A stretch of 46,582 nucleotides of DNA, taken from NCBI GenBank assembly GCA_028823035.1, contig JAPKCI010000022.1:1-46582 (forward strand). Direction: 5' to 3'. The stretch comes from Rubripirellula sp. (GTDB taxonomy: Bacteria > Planctomycetota > Planctomycetia > Pirellulales > Pirellulaceae). Both the position numbers and the translations under genes were made by a program. Of the stretch, positions 26,799 through 35,742 are shown one piece after another; within the stretch, counting starts at the first letter, position 1; every line of letters begins with the position of its first letter. Under the pieces are notes generated by a model. The model did not search any database. It worked only from the letters and a program-made list of their open reading frames with translations, and was not told where the DNA came from.

Positions 26799-27707
26799 TC
26801 AGTCATCTCGCTTTTCACGTTGCCGCCGACTGTAGCGTTCCAGCAGCTTTCGCTCGGATGCAGTCAGGCTTGATTCACCCTGTTCATGGATTTTGGCGAG
26901 CAAGCGATCAGCGTCATCCGCTTCTTTTTGAAGTTTCCTGTCCGGATCATGGAGTTTCAGTTTCATACGCCGCGACCTTTGTCGCATCCGGGTCGGCAGT
27001 GCACTGAAGCCAGCGACGTCTGCCCAACGAAAATTCCAATGCAGAAAATGATATGCCATCGCGAATCCAGCTCCAGCCAAGTGCACGGTGAATGCTGTTT
27101 TCGTTTCACCGCCAGCGAGCGTGAAAATTGCACCTAACAAATCGATCCCAACGTAGAGGGTGGCTAGAACCCATGCCTGCATGCGTAGGACCCCCATCAA
27201 AAAGAGTTCTTGATGCGGGAAATAGCATGCGAAAAGGACGACAATAGCAATCACTCCCCCACTCGCTCCCAACGTAATCGACTCCGTACCCGGTGCATCG
27301 ATTAACTGGCTGGTGAGAGCACCAATGATTCCGCCCGCAATGATTGAGACAAGGTAGAAACGCAGAAATTCCCCTTGACCCATTCGCATTTCGACCGGGC
27401 GGCCGACAAAGTAGAGCACGAGCATGTTGAATAGAATGTGCCACGGGGTTGCCATGTCATGGATGAATCCATAGGTCAGGAATTGCCACCATAGCCAGGG
27501 ACGAAAAAGTGTCTCTCGCGAGAAGCCAAACCATTCAGCGACACTGAATGACTGCGAGTCGCTAGAGCCGTTGTCATCAAAAATCAATCCCAGCAGGAAT
27601 ATGGCAACGTTGATGATGATCAGCGTGACCGTCATACTGCGCGGTTTTTGCATGCGATCCCACGGCGTTTGTTCGGTCCGCCCGTAGTCTCGGTCAGAAA
27701 GACCCAT
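26799..27707 (-). CDS. Rhomboid-family intramembrane serine protease
   Basis: A 302-residue membrane protease (family S54). About six hydrophobic helices are visible, beginning with TLIIINVAIFLLGLIF. The active site is the dyad Ser149 in LGASGGVIA and His209 in VHLAGAGFAMAYHF; the loop WWQFLTYGFIHDMATPWHILFNM contains the oxyanion-side residues. The C-terminal ~85 residues are charged and helical (RRMKLKLHDPDRKLQKEADD), a soluble tail. It cleaves other membrane proteins within or near the lipid bilayer; substrates are unknown. ATG 27707 has AGGA about 11 bases upstream. It is followed by the thioredoxin-fold gene and preceded by the S41 protease gene on the same strand. Confidence 0.92.
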   Translation of the reverse strand: MGLSDRDYGRTEQTPWDRMQKPRSMTVTLIIINVAIFLLGLIFDDNGSSDSQSFSVAEWFGFSRETLFRPWLWWQFLTYGFIHDMATPWHILFNMLVLYFVGRPVEMRMGQGEFLRFYLVSIIAGGIIGALTSQLIDAPGTESITLGASGGVIAIVVLFACYFPHQELFLMGVLRMQAWVLATLYVGIDLLGAIFTLAGGETKTAFTVHLAGAGFAMAYHFLHWNFRWADVAGFSALPTRMRQRSRRMKLKLHDPDRKLQKEADDADRLLAKIHEQGESSLTASERKLLERYSRRQREKRDD

Positions 27708-27815
27708 GAGTGAAAATTTCCTCGGAACGAAGGTTGTTGGTCCCGCTCAATGTCGGCAACCAAGTGTTTAGTTGTTGGAATGCTGTTGTTGGAAGGAGGT
27801 TTCCAGGCGATTCTC

Positions 27816-29273
27816 TCAGGCGGTTGCAGGCTGCTTCACTTCACTGCTCAATTTCTTTCGCAGGTATTCCACGGCGCGTCTCAGTTGCGGGTCCAGTTCA
27901 AGACCGGAAGTTGGGGGTGGGTCAACACTGGCTGGAGTTTCGCCAGATGGCTCTCCGTGGCCGACCTCGGCACTTGTGTCTGGCTGGGTGTCACTCGGTG
28001 GGGCCTGCGATGTGGCCTCTGGTTTTGCCGTGTCCCCGATGTCTGGATTCGGAACGACGTTCTCTGTTTTACCGTCGTCAGTGGCGGCAAGTGAAGGATA
28101 GGATGCTTCACGCCAACGTTTGGCCAATTGCGACAAACTTCCTTCATCGAGTTCAACGACTAGCCCTTCATTTGGTTGTACGCCCCACTCGTCATCGTCT
28201 GTCGCATCTTTTCCGCGATGAATGTTTTTTCCGTTGGGGCGGTAATAACGTGCGACTGTAAGTCTCAGCGCACTGCGTCCATACTCCAGGGGCAGTATGT
28301 TCTGGACCGTACCCTTCCCATAACTGCGAGTACCGACGACCACAGCCCGTTGATTGTCCTGAAGACAGGCAGCAACAATTTCACTGGCACTCGCTGAGTC
28401 GACGTCGATCAGAATCGCGATTGGCTTATCCTTCTCTACAAATGTGCCCTCCGTTGCGTCGAAGCGGTCTTCGACTTTTCCACCTCGGACTCGGGTGGAA
28501 ACAATTCTGCCACTATCAATGAACATGTCGCTGACTTGCACCGCAGCGTGCAATAGTCCGCCACCATTACCCCTCAGGTCGAGTACCAGACTACTGTAAT
28601 CATTATCAAGGTCTGCCAAGACCTGTTCCAGTTCACGGACGGTCTTTTCACCAAATCGGGTGAGCCGGACATATGCGATGGTTGGGTCGTCCTGCAATCG
28701 ATAGACCCACCGGTTGTTCTTGCCTCTGTAGTCGCCGATGACTGACTCAAGTTCGATGCGTCCACGTTGTATGGTGATGGAGATGTCGTCGTCCCCACGC
28801 TGGAGTGTCAAAGTAACATCCGTGCCAACTTTACCCTTGAGTTTTGTACTTACCTCACGCAAATCCTTTCTTGAAACGTCTTCACCATTGACCGTGACGA
28901 TTTGATCTCCCGGCAAAATTCCTGCAGACAGTGCTGGTGAGCCCACGAGCGGCGTGATCACACGGACAGGTTTACCTTTCTCGGGTTGCTCGACAAAGAT
29001 GCCAATCCCCGCAAATTCCTGATTCAGGTTGTCTTGAAAGGACTCATAATCCTGTTGGGGGATGTACTCGCTGTGTTGATCCAAGGTGTCTGTCATCCCG
29101 TTCATGGCCGAGATCAAGAGTTGTTCCTTGTCCACAGGATCGACGTAATATGCGTCAATCAAGTCAAGTGCATTTCCCACCATCATTGCGGTTCTTGCTC
29201 GTTGGTGAGCGAAGTAGCACAAGACGCTGACAAAGGCCGCGACAATGATAATATTGAGGTTGCGTGGTGGCAT
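27816..29273 (-). CDS. C-terminal processing peptidase (S41 family)
   Basis: From ATG 29273 the product is 485 residues. A hydrophobic N-terminal helix (NIIIVAAFVSVLCYFA) anchors or exports it. A single PDZ domain lies at about 85-170 (FAGIGIFVEQPEKG, LPGDQIVTVNGEDVS). The S41 core follows with VLDLRGNGGGLL, the catalytic Ser in DVDSASASEIV (~293-297) and Lys320 in GTRSYGKGTVQ. The last ~100 residues are proline- and threonine-rich and probably disordered, ending in a helical segment. Such proteases trim C-termini of periplasmic proteins. The open frame extends to 29306 using TTG, but the ATG fits the signal better. The gene precedes rhomboid with ~108 bp between them. Confidence 0.92.
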   Translation of the reverse strand: MPPRNLNIIIVAAFVSVLCYFAHQRARTAMMVGNALDLIDAYYVDPVDKEQLLISAMNGMTDTLDQHSEYIPQQDYESFQDNLNQEFAGIGIFVEQPEKGKPVRVITPLVGSPALSAGILPGDQIVTVNGEDVSRKDLREVSTKLKGKVGTDVTLTLQRGDDDISITIQRGRIELESVIGDYRGKNNRWVYRLQDDPTIAYVRLTRFGEKTVRELEQVLADLDNDYSSLVLDLRGNGGGLLHAAVQVSDMFIDSGRIVSTRVRGGKVEDRFDATEGTFVEKDKPIAILIDVDSASASEIVAACLQDNQRAVVVGTRSYGKGTVQNILPLEYGRSALRLTVARYYRPNGKNIHRGKDATDDDEWGVQPNEGLVVELDEGSLSQLAKRWREASYPSLAATDDGKTENVVPNPDIGDTAKPEATSQAPPSDTQPDTSAEVGHGEPSGETPASVDPPPTSGLELDPQLRRAVEYLRKKLSSEVKQPATA

Positions 29274-29391
29274 GATTTTTCTTGCAGTTTCGAAGATGGG
29301 CCACAAGTAATCACTTCGGGGCCACGAACTCCATTGTACCGATTTACGGTCGATATCCGAAAGCCTGTTCAGAACCCCCCAAAAAGCAGGG

Positions 29392-30792
29392 CTAGACTCC
29401 GCTGAGAAAGGGCACGGGAATCAGGATTGCGTGTTGTTGCACCCACGTTAGTAAGCCATCCCAACTGATGTACTGCGATACGTATACGAATAGCAGGTAG
29501 ACACCAACGACCCAAGGCATGGCCAGTCGTATCAAATTTCGAGATATTCTCGCCCAGCGACCGGTTGGCTCAGGGCGTTTTCTGGCTCTTCGCAGGGCCA
29601 GACCCGTTGCCATGCGGGCAGGTAAAATGAAGGCTACGAATACAAGGCATGGTGCCCACATGACTTCCTGTGGTGTTGCTGCGATTTTTAACAGGTAAAG
29701 AGGTGTCGGTGTAATTATCAGGCAAATCACCATGGCGGTGAACCATGCCCACGGAGCCCGGCGGAAATCCCGGCGAATGGTCCGCACCTCAAATAAAGCC
29801 GACAAACGATTTTCGGCAGCGAAGTGTACTTGCAACATCGGCAGGTACAACATTCCCAGACCCAGCAGAATCAGTGCTGCGAACCCAACGAGTCCCGCTA
29901 AGCCCGTTTCACCGTTTCGAAACGCAGCGATGATGATAAAGGCTGGCGACAGCCAGACAAGTGTTCCGATCGCACCTCGGAGTCCTAGCCAAAAGTACTT
30001 GGGTAATTCCAGATCCATGGTGAAATCCCAGAGCCTGTCGGGAGCCGTCCGCCAAGTACTCCAACGCCAACCTTCTTTACATAAGCGTTTGGGCTGTGGC
30101 CATACGTAATGGATCAGACGCCCGCCGCGGATCCATGCCCACAGCAAGTAAGCCGTCATTAGCATCGATGTTACAACCGCCAAGACACGCATCAGATCTG
30201 ACTGTCGCGAGCCAGGATCGATGAGAGTTGAAACCGATTCCAAGTGTGCAATCGCTTGGGTTGGCAATGCAGCAAGGAAGATGGCAATCGCTGCTAGCCC
30301 AATCTGTCCAGCCTGTCGAAGATGTGGAAGCGCATTGCGTATCTTCGCACCTTGAGCCAGCCCACCCGATACATTCAACAGGTACCCAAATGCAATCAAC
30401 TGAAAGATCGGGATCGCTGTCAACACTGCTAGCAGAACCGTTAATGAAAAAATGCAAAAGGTCCCTTGGATAAGCCAAACGATCGTTTCCGCCAGACGGC
30501 GAAACAGACGTTTTTTCTTGCCTTGATCGGCCAAGCCTGAATGGCGATCCAGTGCAACATCCAAGGAGGCCGCCGTTGCGGGATCATTCGCAATGGTGGA
30601 GAGACTGTTGGCTGACGTACCGACATCAGTTTGGACTAATGCCGCAATGATTGGCTCGGCAGTTTCAATCGATGGGTCGCCAGATTCACGGGTACTGAAA
30701 GGATGTTCTACCGGCACCGGCGTTTCCACTCCGTCCGCTTGGACGGGGGAATGGGATGCCTTGTCGGTATTCGAGGGGTCAGGACTCGTCAC
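29392..30792 (-). CDS. Polytopic membrane protein (DUF4013-like)
   Basis: A 466-residue protein starting with GTG. The first ~95 residues are acidic, Ser/Thr/Pro-rich and probably cytoplasmic and disordered. The rest has about eight to nine hydrophobic helices, beginning with FCIFSLTVLLAVLTAIPIFQ followed by LIAFGYLLNVSGGLAQGAK. The FGYLLNVSGG element is typical of a group of large planctomycete membrane proteins related to DUF4013, whose function is unknown. Charged loops such as RGGRLIHYVWPQPKRLCKEG separate the helices. It precedes the S41 protease gene by 119 bp on the same strand and diverges from the lipoprotein gene. Involvement in membrane quality control is suggested only by these neighbours. 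Confidence 0.72.
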   Translation of the reverse strand: MTSPDPSNTDKASHSPVQADGVETPVPVEHPFSTRESGDPSIETAEPIIAALVQTDVGTSANSLSTIANDPATAASLDVALDRHSGLADQGKKKRLFRRLAETIVWLIQGTFCIFSLTVLLAVLTAIPIFQLIAFGYLLNVSGGLAQGAKIRNALPHLRQAGQIGLAAIAIFLAALPTQAIAHLESVSTLIDPGSRQSDLMRVLAVVTSMLMTAYLLWAWIRGGRLIHYVWPQPKRLCKEGWRWSTWRTAPDRLWDFTMDLELPKYFWLGLRGAIGTLVWLSPAFIIIAAFRNGETGLAGLVGFAALILLGLGMLYLPMLQVHFAAENRLSALFEVRTIRRDFRRAPWAWFTAMVICLIITPTPLYLLKIAATPQEVMWAPCLVFVAFILPARMATGLALRRARKRPEPTGRWARISRNLIRLAMPWVVGVYLLFVYVSQYISWDGLLTWVQQHAILIPVPFLSGV

Positions 30793-31067
30793 GCGGTGTC
30801 GGTATGCGAGGGGGATTCAGCCGCCGAGCGTTACTGATTCAATTAGCCATTCATACAGCCAATCATTGACGCTAGTTGGCGTTGGAGGTCGTGCTCACTA
30901 CTACGAAAGGCAATTTAGTGGACTTATAGTGTAAATGACGATTGGGCAAGATTTACTGGATCTTTGTGGTTTGTCTGCCGATAAATCGAAAGTTAGGTCG
31001 TTCGAGGGGGGATACTCGATTGGACTTCTGTTGGTCGTTGAAGACCAGCGGTCGCCGAGAAAAATCA

Positions 31068-31325
31068 ATGCTTGGCTTCACTCGCATCGTTTCTCTGATG
31101 GGCTTTCTCGCCATCCCCATGATGCTCTCAGGTTGCGTTGGGCCACGTCTTCCCAGTGATCGCTACGTTGAGGGACAAGGTAGCGATGAGTTTCACACGG
31201 GAGCTACTTGTCAGACTCAGCAGGATGGATGTGATCTGGAAGACGAGGAACCACCCAAGGAAGTACCTTGGCCCAGATTCCATCCGATACCAACCCGACC
31301 AGTATTTGGTATCAGTGATCGTTAG
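31068..31325 (+). CDS. Short lipoprotein, 85 residues
   Basis: The ATG at 31068 gives a classic lipoprotein signal (MLGFTRIVSLMGFLAIPMML then the lipobox LSGC), with Cys22 as the lipidation site. The mature part is acidic and Cys-containing (TCQTQQDGCDLEDEEPP) and ends in a proline-rich tail (RFHPIPTRPVFGISDR). Very short lipoproteins with such PTRPVF tails are common in planctomycetes and have no known function. The open frame extends upstream to 30942, but only this start gives a functional signal. It diverges from the polytopic membrane-protein gene and precedes the HtrA-like gene by ~240 bp. Confidence 0.72.
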   Translation: MLGFTRIVSLMGFLAIPMMLSGCVGPRLPSDRYVEGQGSDEFHTGATCQTQQDGCDLEDEEPPKEVPWPRFHPIPTRPVFGISDR

Positions 31326-31564
31326 AGTCCACTGAAAACTCGTATTTTCGCCATTACACTTGAATCAAAAGTCGTGAGATGGCAACCTTTTTTTGGCTCG
31401 GTGTTAAGCTTGGCAAACCTTGCCGAGTCGACTTTGCAAGTGTGAAGCAACGCCGCCGAATGTTCCGATGCAAACAGCCATACCGGTGTTGCCGGTATGT
31501 GATCGACGGAGGAACGTAGTTTCCGTCGGATTTGAGCATCCGAACGATTCGGGTACGGGATTTT

Positions 31565-32974
31565 ATGCCAGCGACCACCCACATTTCCCCCTCCACGGCC
31601 TGTCTTGTCTTGTTCAGCACATTTGCTGGCATTTGTATCTGGGCGGTACCTACGTCTGCGCAATCACCTGAAACCGGGATTTCCGAGTCAAGGGAGACTC
31701 CCACAGTGAAGGCGATACGACTCGCCTCGCCAGCGGTGGTCAACATTCATGGTCAGAAAACAGTTCGTTCGACTGCCGCGGGGATGGCAGGTGCTAATGG
31801 CCCCGATTCATTTCGTCAGGTCAACGGGATGGGGACAGGCGTAGTTATCGATCCTCGGGGATACGTGATCACGAATTACCACGTTGTTGAAGATGTCGAC
31901 AACATCCAAGTGACGTTGCACAGTGGTGAGACCACAACTGCGGATTTGATCGCCTCTAGAATTCGTAACGATCTGGCGCTCATCAAAGTGCACAGCGAGC
32001 ATCCGCTTCCGACCATTCCACGCGGTACAAGCAGTGACTTGATGCCGGGTGAAAGCGTCATCGCGATCGGGAACGCTTTTGGATATGTGCATACGAGCAC
32101 GCAGGGAATCATCAGTGCGTTGCATCGAGATGTGCCGGTTAATGAGACGCAGGAGTATGTCGATCTGATTCAGATCAGTGCCGGTATCAATCCCGGTAAC
32201 TCAGGTGGTCCCCTGCTGAATATTGAGGGGAAGATCATTGGCGTCAACGTTGCGGTACGTGTTGGTGCCCAGCAAATCGCCTTTGCCATTCCGATCGATC
32301 AGGTAGTTGATATTGTGACTGAGATGATCGACCAGCAGAATGATTCACGGTTAGCTACTGGCTTGCGAACCAGCGGCGGACCCCGCGAGGGTGATGGCGT
32401 GACCGTCGCCGATGTCACCGCTAGCAGTCCTGCCGATCGGGAAGGACTGAAACCGGGTGACCGTGTGGTCCGCGTGGGTTCTCAGGAAGTGGATAACAAG
32501 CTTGATTTTTCTCTGGCGTTGATGGGATTGCGGCCCGGTGACGACATGGAATTGGGTATTCAGCGTGGTAGTGAACGCTTTGACTTTGCCGTGCAGACGG
32601 AAAGCCGAGCGGCCGAATCCTACACGGTCAAAGAATTGGCATGGAGCATCATTGGTGTGCAAGCTAAACCCGTCCCCGATTCCACGATGCGGCGTTTGAA
32701 CTCTCGTATGAGGACAAGGTATCGAGGTGGTCTCTATGTGACTGCGGTGAAATCCGGTTCAGCTGCAGAGCAGCAAGGAATCATTCCCGGAGACGTTTTA
32801 CTAGGAATACACGGGTGGCAAACGTCCAGTATGAAAGATCTCGCAGGGATTTTGGAGCATCCTGATATCAAGGATGGTCCGCGAGCCAAGTTCTACTTGG
32901 TTCGTCGTGAGCAAACCCTGTTCGGTCACATGGAATTGGCTGCTCACCCAAGCCTGATCTCAATCCATCGCTAG
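31565..32974 (+). CDS. HtrA/DegP-like periplasmic serine protease with two PDZ domains
   Basis: From ATG 31565 the product is 469 residues. A signal peptide (STACLVLFSTFAGICIWAVP ending in TSAQ) is followed by an S1C trypsin-like domain with the triad His106 (ITNYHVVED), Asp136 (RNDLALIKV) and Ser213 (GINPGNSGGPLL). Two PDZ modules follow at ~276-360 (DREGLKPGDRVVRVGSQEVD) and ~370-460 (EQQGIIPGDVLLGIHGWQ). Members degrade or refold damaged envelope proteins. Compared with DegP the linker loop (LA) is short, more like DegS/DegQ types. The start at 31565 has GGGA nearby; the frame begins at 31532. It is the third envelope protease gene within ~5 kb. Confidence 0.92.
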   Translation: MPATTHISPSTACLVLFSTFAGICIWAVPTSAQSPETGISESRETPTVKAIRLASPAVVNIHGQKTVRSTAAGMAGANGPDSFRQVNGMGTGVVIDPRGYVITNYHVVEDVDNIQVTLHSGETTTADLIASRIRNDLALIKVHSEHPLPTIPRGTSSDLMPGESVIAIGNAFGYVHTSTQGIISALHRDVPVNETQEYVDLIQISAGINPGNSGGPLLNIEGKIIGVNVAVRVGAQQIAFAIPIDQVVDIVTEMIDQQNDSRLATGLRTSGGPREGDGVTVADVTASSPADREGLKPGDRVVRVGSQEVDNKLDFSLALMGLRPGDDMELGIQRGSERFDFAVQTESRAAESYTVKELAWSIIGVQAKPVPDSTMRRLNSRMRTRYRGGLYVTAVKSGSAAEQQGIIPGDVLLGIHGWQTSSMKDLAGILEHPDIKDGPRAKFYLVRREQTLFGHMELAAHPSLISIHR

Positions 32975-33679
32975 GTCTTTTTATGCATCGATGGTGAATA
33001 CCGCTCTTTCGCAAACGTCCCGGGGCATTCTTGAGTTCTGCATTGGCAGACAGAGTCTGCCGACCCAGCCGGGACGCTTGCGTTCGTTTTTCGGTGACGT
33101 AAGGCAGCGGACAGAGCGTTGTTCGGAGGGGACAACAAATTCTGTGGGGCCCTTGGTGACGCAACCTTGGATCGCGGTGTCGTTCTCGCTCTGACTCAGC
33201 GTTGTCAGTTACCAGGCACGGTTGTCAGTGTGAAGCTGGAAATCCACCAGACGCTGTTTGCCGTTGAAAGACCGCCCCGCCACAATCGGGGCCGTCGCGA
33301 ATCAGTACTAACCAGCGTTAATTCCAGTGCGTTAATTCCAGTGCACAAACGGGCCTGACTCAAGGTATGACCAGGCTGCGGAAACGGAATTTGCGAAGCC
33401 GGCTCAATTAGCCCCCACGCACACGAATCCGCGGCCCCCGATGCCTCCATTTCACCGTGGTAGCAAATCGGACTCCATCGGTGGTTGCCCGGGAATCGCA
33501 TTTCATCCCTCTGCAGTTCCCTCTTAAGTAGCGAGCCACTGTTTTCGCCCCACCTGACCGCCGCTGTATCACGAATTTGATATGCTACCGTCATTGCCAT
33601 GCCCCATGGCTGTTCCCATGTTCATAGAACTTGGAAGCAAATCGAAGTTCACCCCTAATCGCTTACGGTGGAGCACGAG
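32975..33679. other. 700-bp non-coding spacer with repeat-like content
   Basis: No convincing gene. Frames on both strands exist (for example a minus-strand 131-codon frame at 33205-33600) but have no start signals and no recognised domain. The content (Trp-, Cys- and Pro-rich chance translation, GC-rich short palindromes such as ccgccccgccacaatcgggg) is reminiscent of dispersed intergenic sequence that is over-annotated as small hypotheticals in Rhodopirellula genomes. That is an impression and was not checked. A 14-bp tandem duplication lies at 33316-33343. Confidence 0.4.
33316..33343 (+). repeat. 14-bp tandem duplication (2 copies)
   Basis: Two exact adjacent copies of cgttaattccagtg in the spacer between the HtrA-like and thioredoxin genes. 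It is one of three separate tandem repeats with a 14-bp period in this window. Confidence 0.95.
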
Positions 33680-34837
33680 ATGTCGCGAACCCTTTTCGCA
33701 GTTGGATGCATTCTTGTGATCACATCGCTGATGCCCACGGTGAAAGCTCAGGAAACAAAAGACCTTAAACCACTCGCGATCGGGGATCAGCTCCCAGCCA
33801 TTGGAAAACGCGTGACGTGGTTGAAAGGTGACAAAGTCGAGTCCTTTGCCAAAGGGAAAGTGTATGTTATCGACCTGTGGGCAACTTGGTGTGCACCGTG
33901 CATTGAAATGATGCCCCACACTAGCGACATCGCTGATAGGTACGCAAAACACGGAGTACAAATTGTCGGTCTGGCCTTGGACCCTGGTAGCGCAACCGCG
34001 ACCAAAGATTTTGTCAAAACTAACGCAAAGAAGATGCGTTACGTTATCTGCGAAGACATCGATGGCCAGATGAAGACGGAGTACATGACGCGAACCGGAA
34101 CCGCGGGAATCCCTACCGTCCTGATCGTCAACAAAGATGGAATTCTAGCTTGGATCGGACACCCCAAAAACATGGGTGGCCCACTTGCCGAGATCGTACT
34201 CGAAACCTACGACCTTGCAGCCGCAAAGCGAAAGTTAAATCGGCACCTTGCGGCACGCGGAAGCGTTGCCAACAGACCTGCCCCCGCGGGGAACGACAAC
34301 AATCCACGTCCAGCAACAGGTGCTGACCGCGAGAAACTGAGCAACATCTTTGAAAGAAAAGATGGTGACGCCATGGTCAAACTGGCCGAATCGTTGATGG
34401 GCAACACGGCTCGGTTGGTCAACGCCTTGGGAATCAAGGGCAAAGGCCTTTATCACCAAGGAAAGTTCGACGAAGCCAAGTCAACCTTCAATTCGATCTG
34501 TAACGAATCGGGCGAGTTTAAAACGCAAGTGCTATGTGGCGCTGCGGAGTTCCTCGTCACTCAATACCAAGACAACCCCGATCGCAATCTCAAACTGGCA
34601 ATTTCTCTGGCAGAAGCTGCAGTAGCAAACCGGGAAGGCCAGCAATGGCCCGCAACTGGAACTCTGGTGTTCGTCATGGATGTCGTAGAATTTCACACAG
34701 AGGGGAACAAGAAAGAGGACGTGAAATCACACAAACTGTTCGCACAAAAGCTCGAACAATACGATGAATTGAGAACTTCAAAGCCCCGAGAAAGTCGTCT
34801 GACCACTGGCAATCGCCGGACACTGCTGGGCCAGTGA
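33680..34837 (+). CDS. Secreted TlpA-like thioredoxin-domain protein with helical C-terminal part
   Basis: From ATG 33680 (GGTGGAG six bases upstream) the product is 385 residues; a GTG at 33668 would add four. A signal peptide (TLFAVGCILVITSLMPTVKA) leads into a TlpA/ResA-type thioredoxin fold, with VIDLWATWCAPCIEMMP giving a CAPC redox pair at 71-74 and the cis-Pro loop at GTAGIPTVLIVNKDG. A Pro/Asn-rich linker (~200-220) joins a ~165-residue helical domain with TPR-like spacing (GKGLYHQGKFDEAKSTF). This layout, periplasmic thioredoxin followed by TPR, is common in planctomycetes. The substrate is unknown. It is the only intact gene in the 33-37 kb accessory stretch. Confidence 0.85.
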   Translation: MSRTLFAVGCILVITSLMPTVKAQETKDLKPLAIGDQLPAIGKRVTWLKGDKVESFAKGKVYVIDLWATWCAPCIEMMPHTSDIADRYAKHGVQIVGLALDPGSATATKDFVKTNAKKMRYVICEDIDGQMKTEYMTRTGTAGIPTVLIVNKDGILAWIGHPKNMGGPLAEIVLETYDLAAAKRKLNRHLAARGSVANRPAPAGNDNNPRPATGADREKLSNIFERKDGDAMVKLAESLMGNTARLVNALGIKGKGLYHQGKFDEAKSTFNSICNESGEFKTQVLCGAAEFLVTQYQDNPDRNLKLAISLAEAAVANREGQQWPATGTLVFVMDVVEFHTEGNKKEDVKSHKLFAQKLEQYDELRTSKPRESRLTTGNRRTLLGQ

Positions 34838-35215
34838 ACATGGAAACCGAGCCAGTGAACAGAAAGAATACGTGGTGCTTGCCCCTGTGAAGGATTGAGA
34901 GCGAGCAACTCGCTTCCACCTCTACTTTCCTGCGTTTTCTTGTCTCTTGCAGGGTCATCCTCACCAAACTTCGCTGGCTCGTTCCAACATATCGCAAGGA
35001 AGATGAACCGCATCAGCGGTTAGGCTCGCTCCAAGGGGCTCCGGAGCATCAGCCCACGATGGAACACGCTTTTGTGGACGTGCATGGCTGAAGAGCATTC
35101 GCCTCACCACGCGACGAAGTTGTACCAATTCCAGATGGATTTCTATTTTCTGCAATAAATCCACCATGCCGGATCACTAGTTAGGTTGAAATGATCCATA
35201 CGACGAAGCCAAACA
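34838..35215. other. Non-coding spacer upstream of the decayed sigma factor
   Basis: No gene recognised in this ~380-bp stretch. A minus-strand 68-codon frame (34961-35167) has no supporting signals. The segment between about 34975 and 35110 has the look of a dispersed intergenic repeat but was not tested. Any promoter for the sigma factor should lie near its 3' end; no clear -35/-10 pair was seen. Confidence 0.35.
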
Positions 35216-35742
35216 ATGAAACCAAACGAGCAGCAGCGTATTTTCGAAGAATGGCTCGCCCTGCACAGTGGGCTGCTATTCAAGGTTGTTCGTGCCTACG
35301 CATTCAACTCTCACGACCAAGACGATGTCTTTTAAGAGATCACGACACAGCTTTGGAATTCCGTTCCGGGCTATCGTGGCGACTCTGCTGTCACCACGTG
35401 GATCTATCGCGTGGCACTTTACTCTGCCGTGGGATAGTCCAAAAAAGAAAATCGTCACCGCGACAATCACCAGTCGATCATTGCTGACGATCGCTTGCTG
35501 ACGATCGCTTGCTGTTACAACACTCCAGTCCTGGGAACCCACAACTGGAATGGCTCTACGGGCAGATATCCCAACTTGATGAGATCGATCGTTCGCTGAC
35601 GCTTTTGATGCTTGACGGTTTCAGTTACCGGGAAATCGGTGACACGATGGGCATCTCACAAACCTGCGTCGGGGTGAAATTGAACCGCATCAAAAAACGA
35701 CTCGCAGAACAGTCCACAAAGGAAGACAAACATGGAATTTGA
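35216..35742 (+). pseudogene. ECF-type RNA polymerase sigma factor, inactivated
   Basis: Reading from ATG 35216, the N-terminus has sigma region 2 (EEWLALHSGLLFKVVRAYAF, HDQDDVF, then EITTQLWNSVPGYRG, VTTWIYRVALYSAV). Region 4 is in another frame from about 35509 (DEIDRSLTLLMLDGFSYREI, GDTMGISQTCVGVKLNRIKK). Three lesions separate them: TAA at 35333 (where the family usually has Gln), TAG at 35435, and a 14-bp tandem duplication at 35481-35508 that shifts the frame. Removing one repeat copy restores a continuous reading frame exactly, which supports a recent, real decay. The original protein would be ~170 residues. Its end overlaps the start of the membrane-protein remnant by 11 bp, as expected of a sigma/membrane-partner operon. 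Confidence 0.82.
35481..35514 (+). repeat. 14-bp tandem duplication in the sigma-factor pseudogene
   Basis: Two full copies of ttgctgacgatcgc plus a six-base partial third. Fourteen is not a multiple of three, so the second copy shifts the sigma-factor frame. Deleting one copy joins regions 2 and 4 in frame. Confidence 0.95.

Noticed and set aside
33316-33343. Tandem duplication read as an insertion-sequence or phage attachment site.
   Set aside because: No transposase, integrase or tRNA is nearby, and similar duplications of unrelated sequence occur at two other places.
33205-33600. 131-codon minus-strand frame as a gene.
   Set aside because: The composition resembles translated intergenic repeat, it contains a 14-bp tandem duplication, and no RBS was seen.
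34961-35167. 68-codon minus-strand frame as a gene.
   Set aside because: No RBS or known domain; it lies in a spacer that looks repeat-like.
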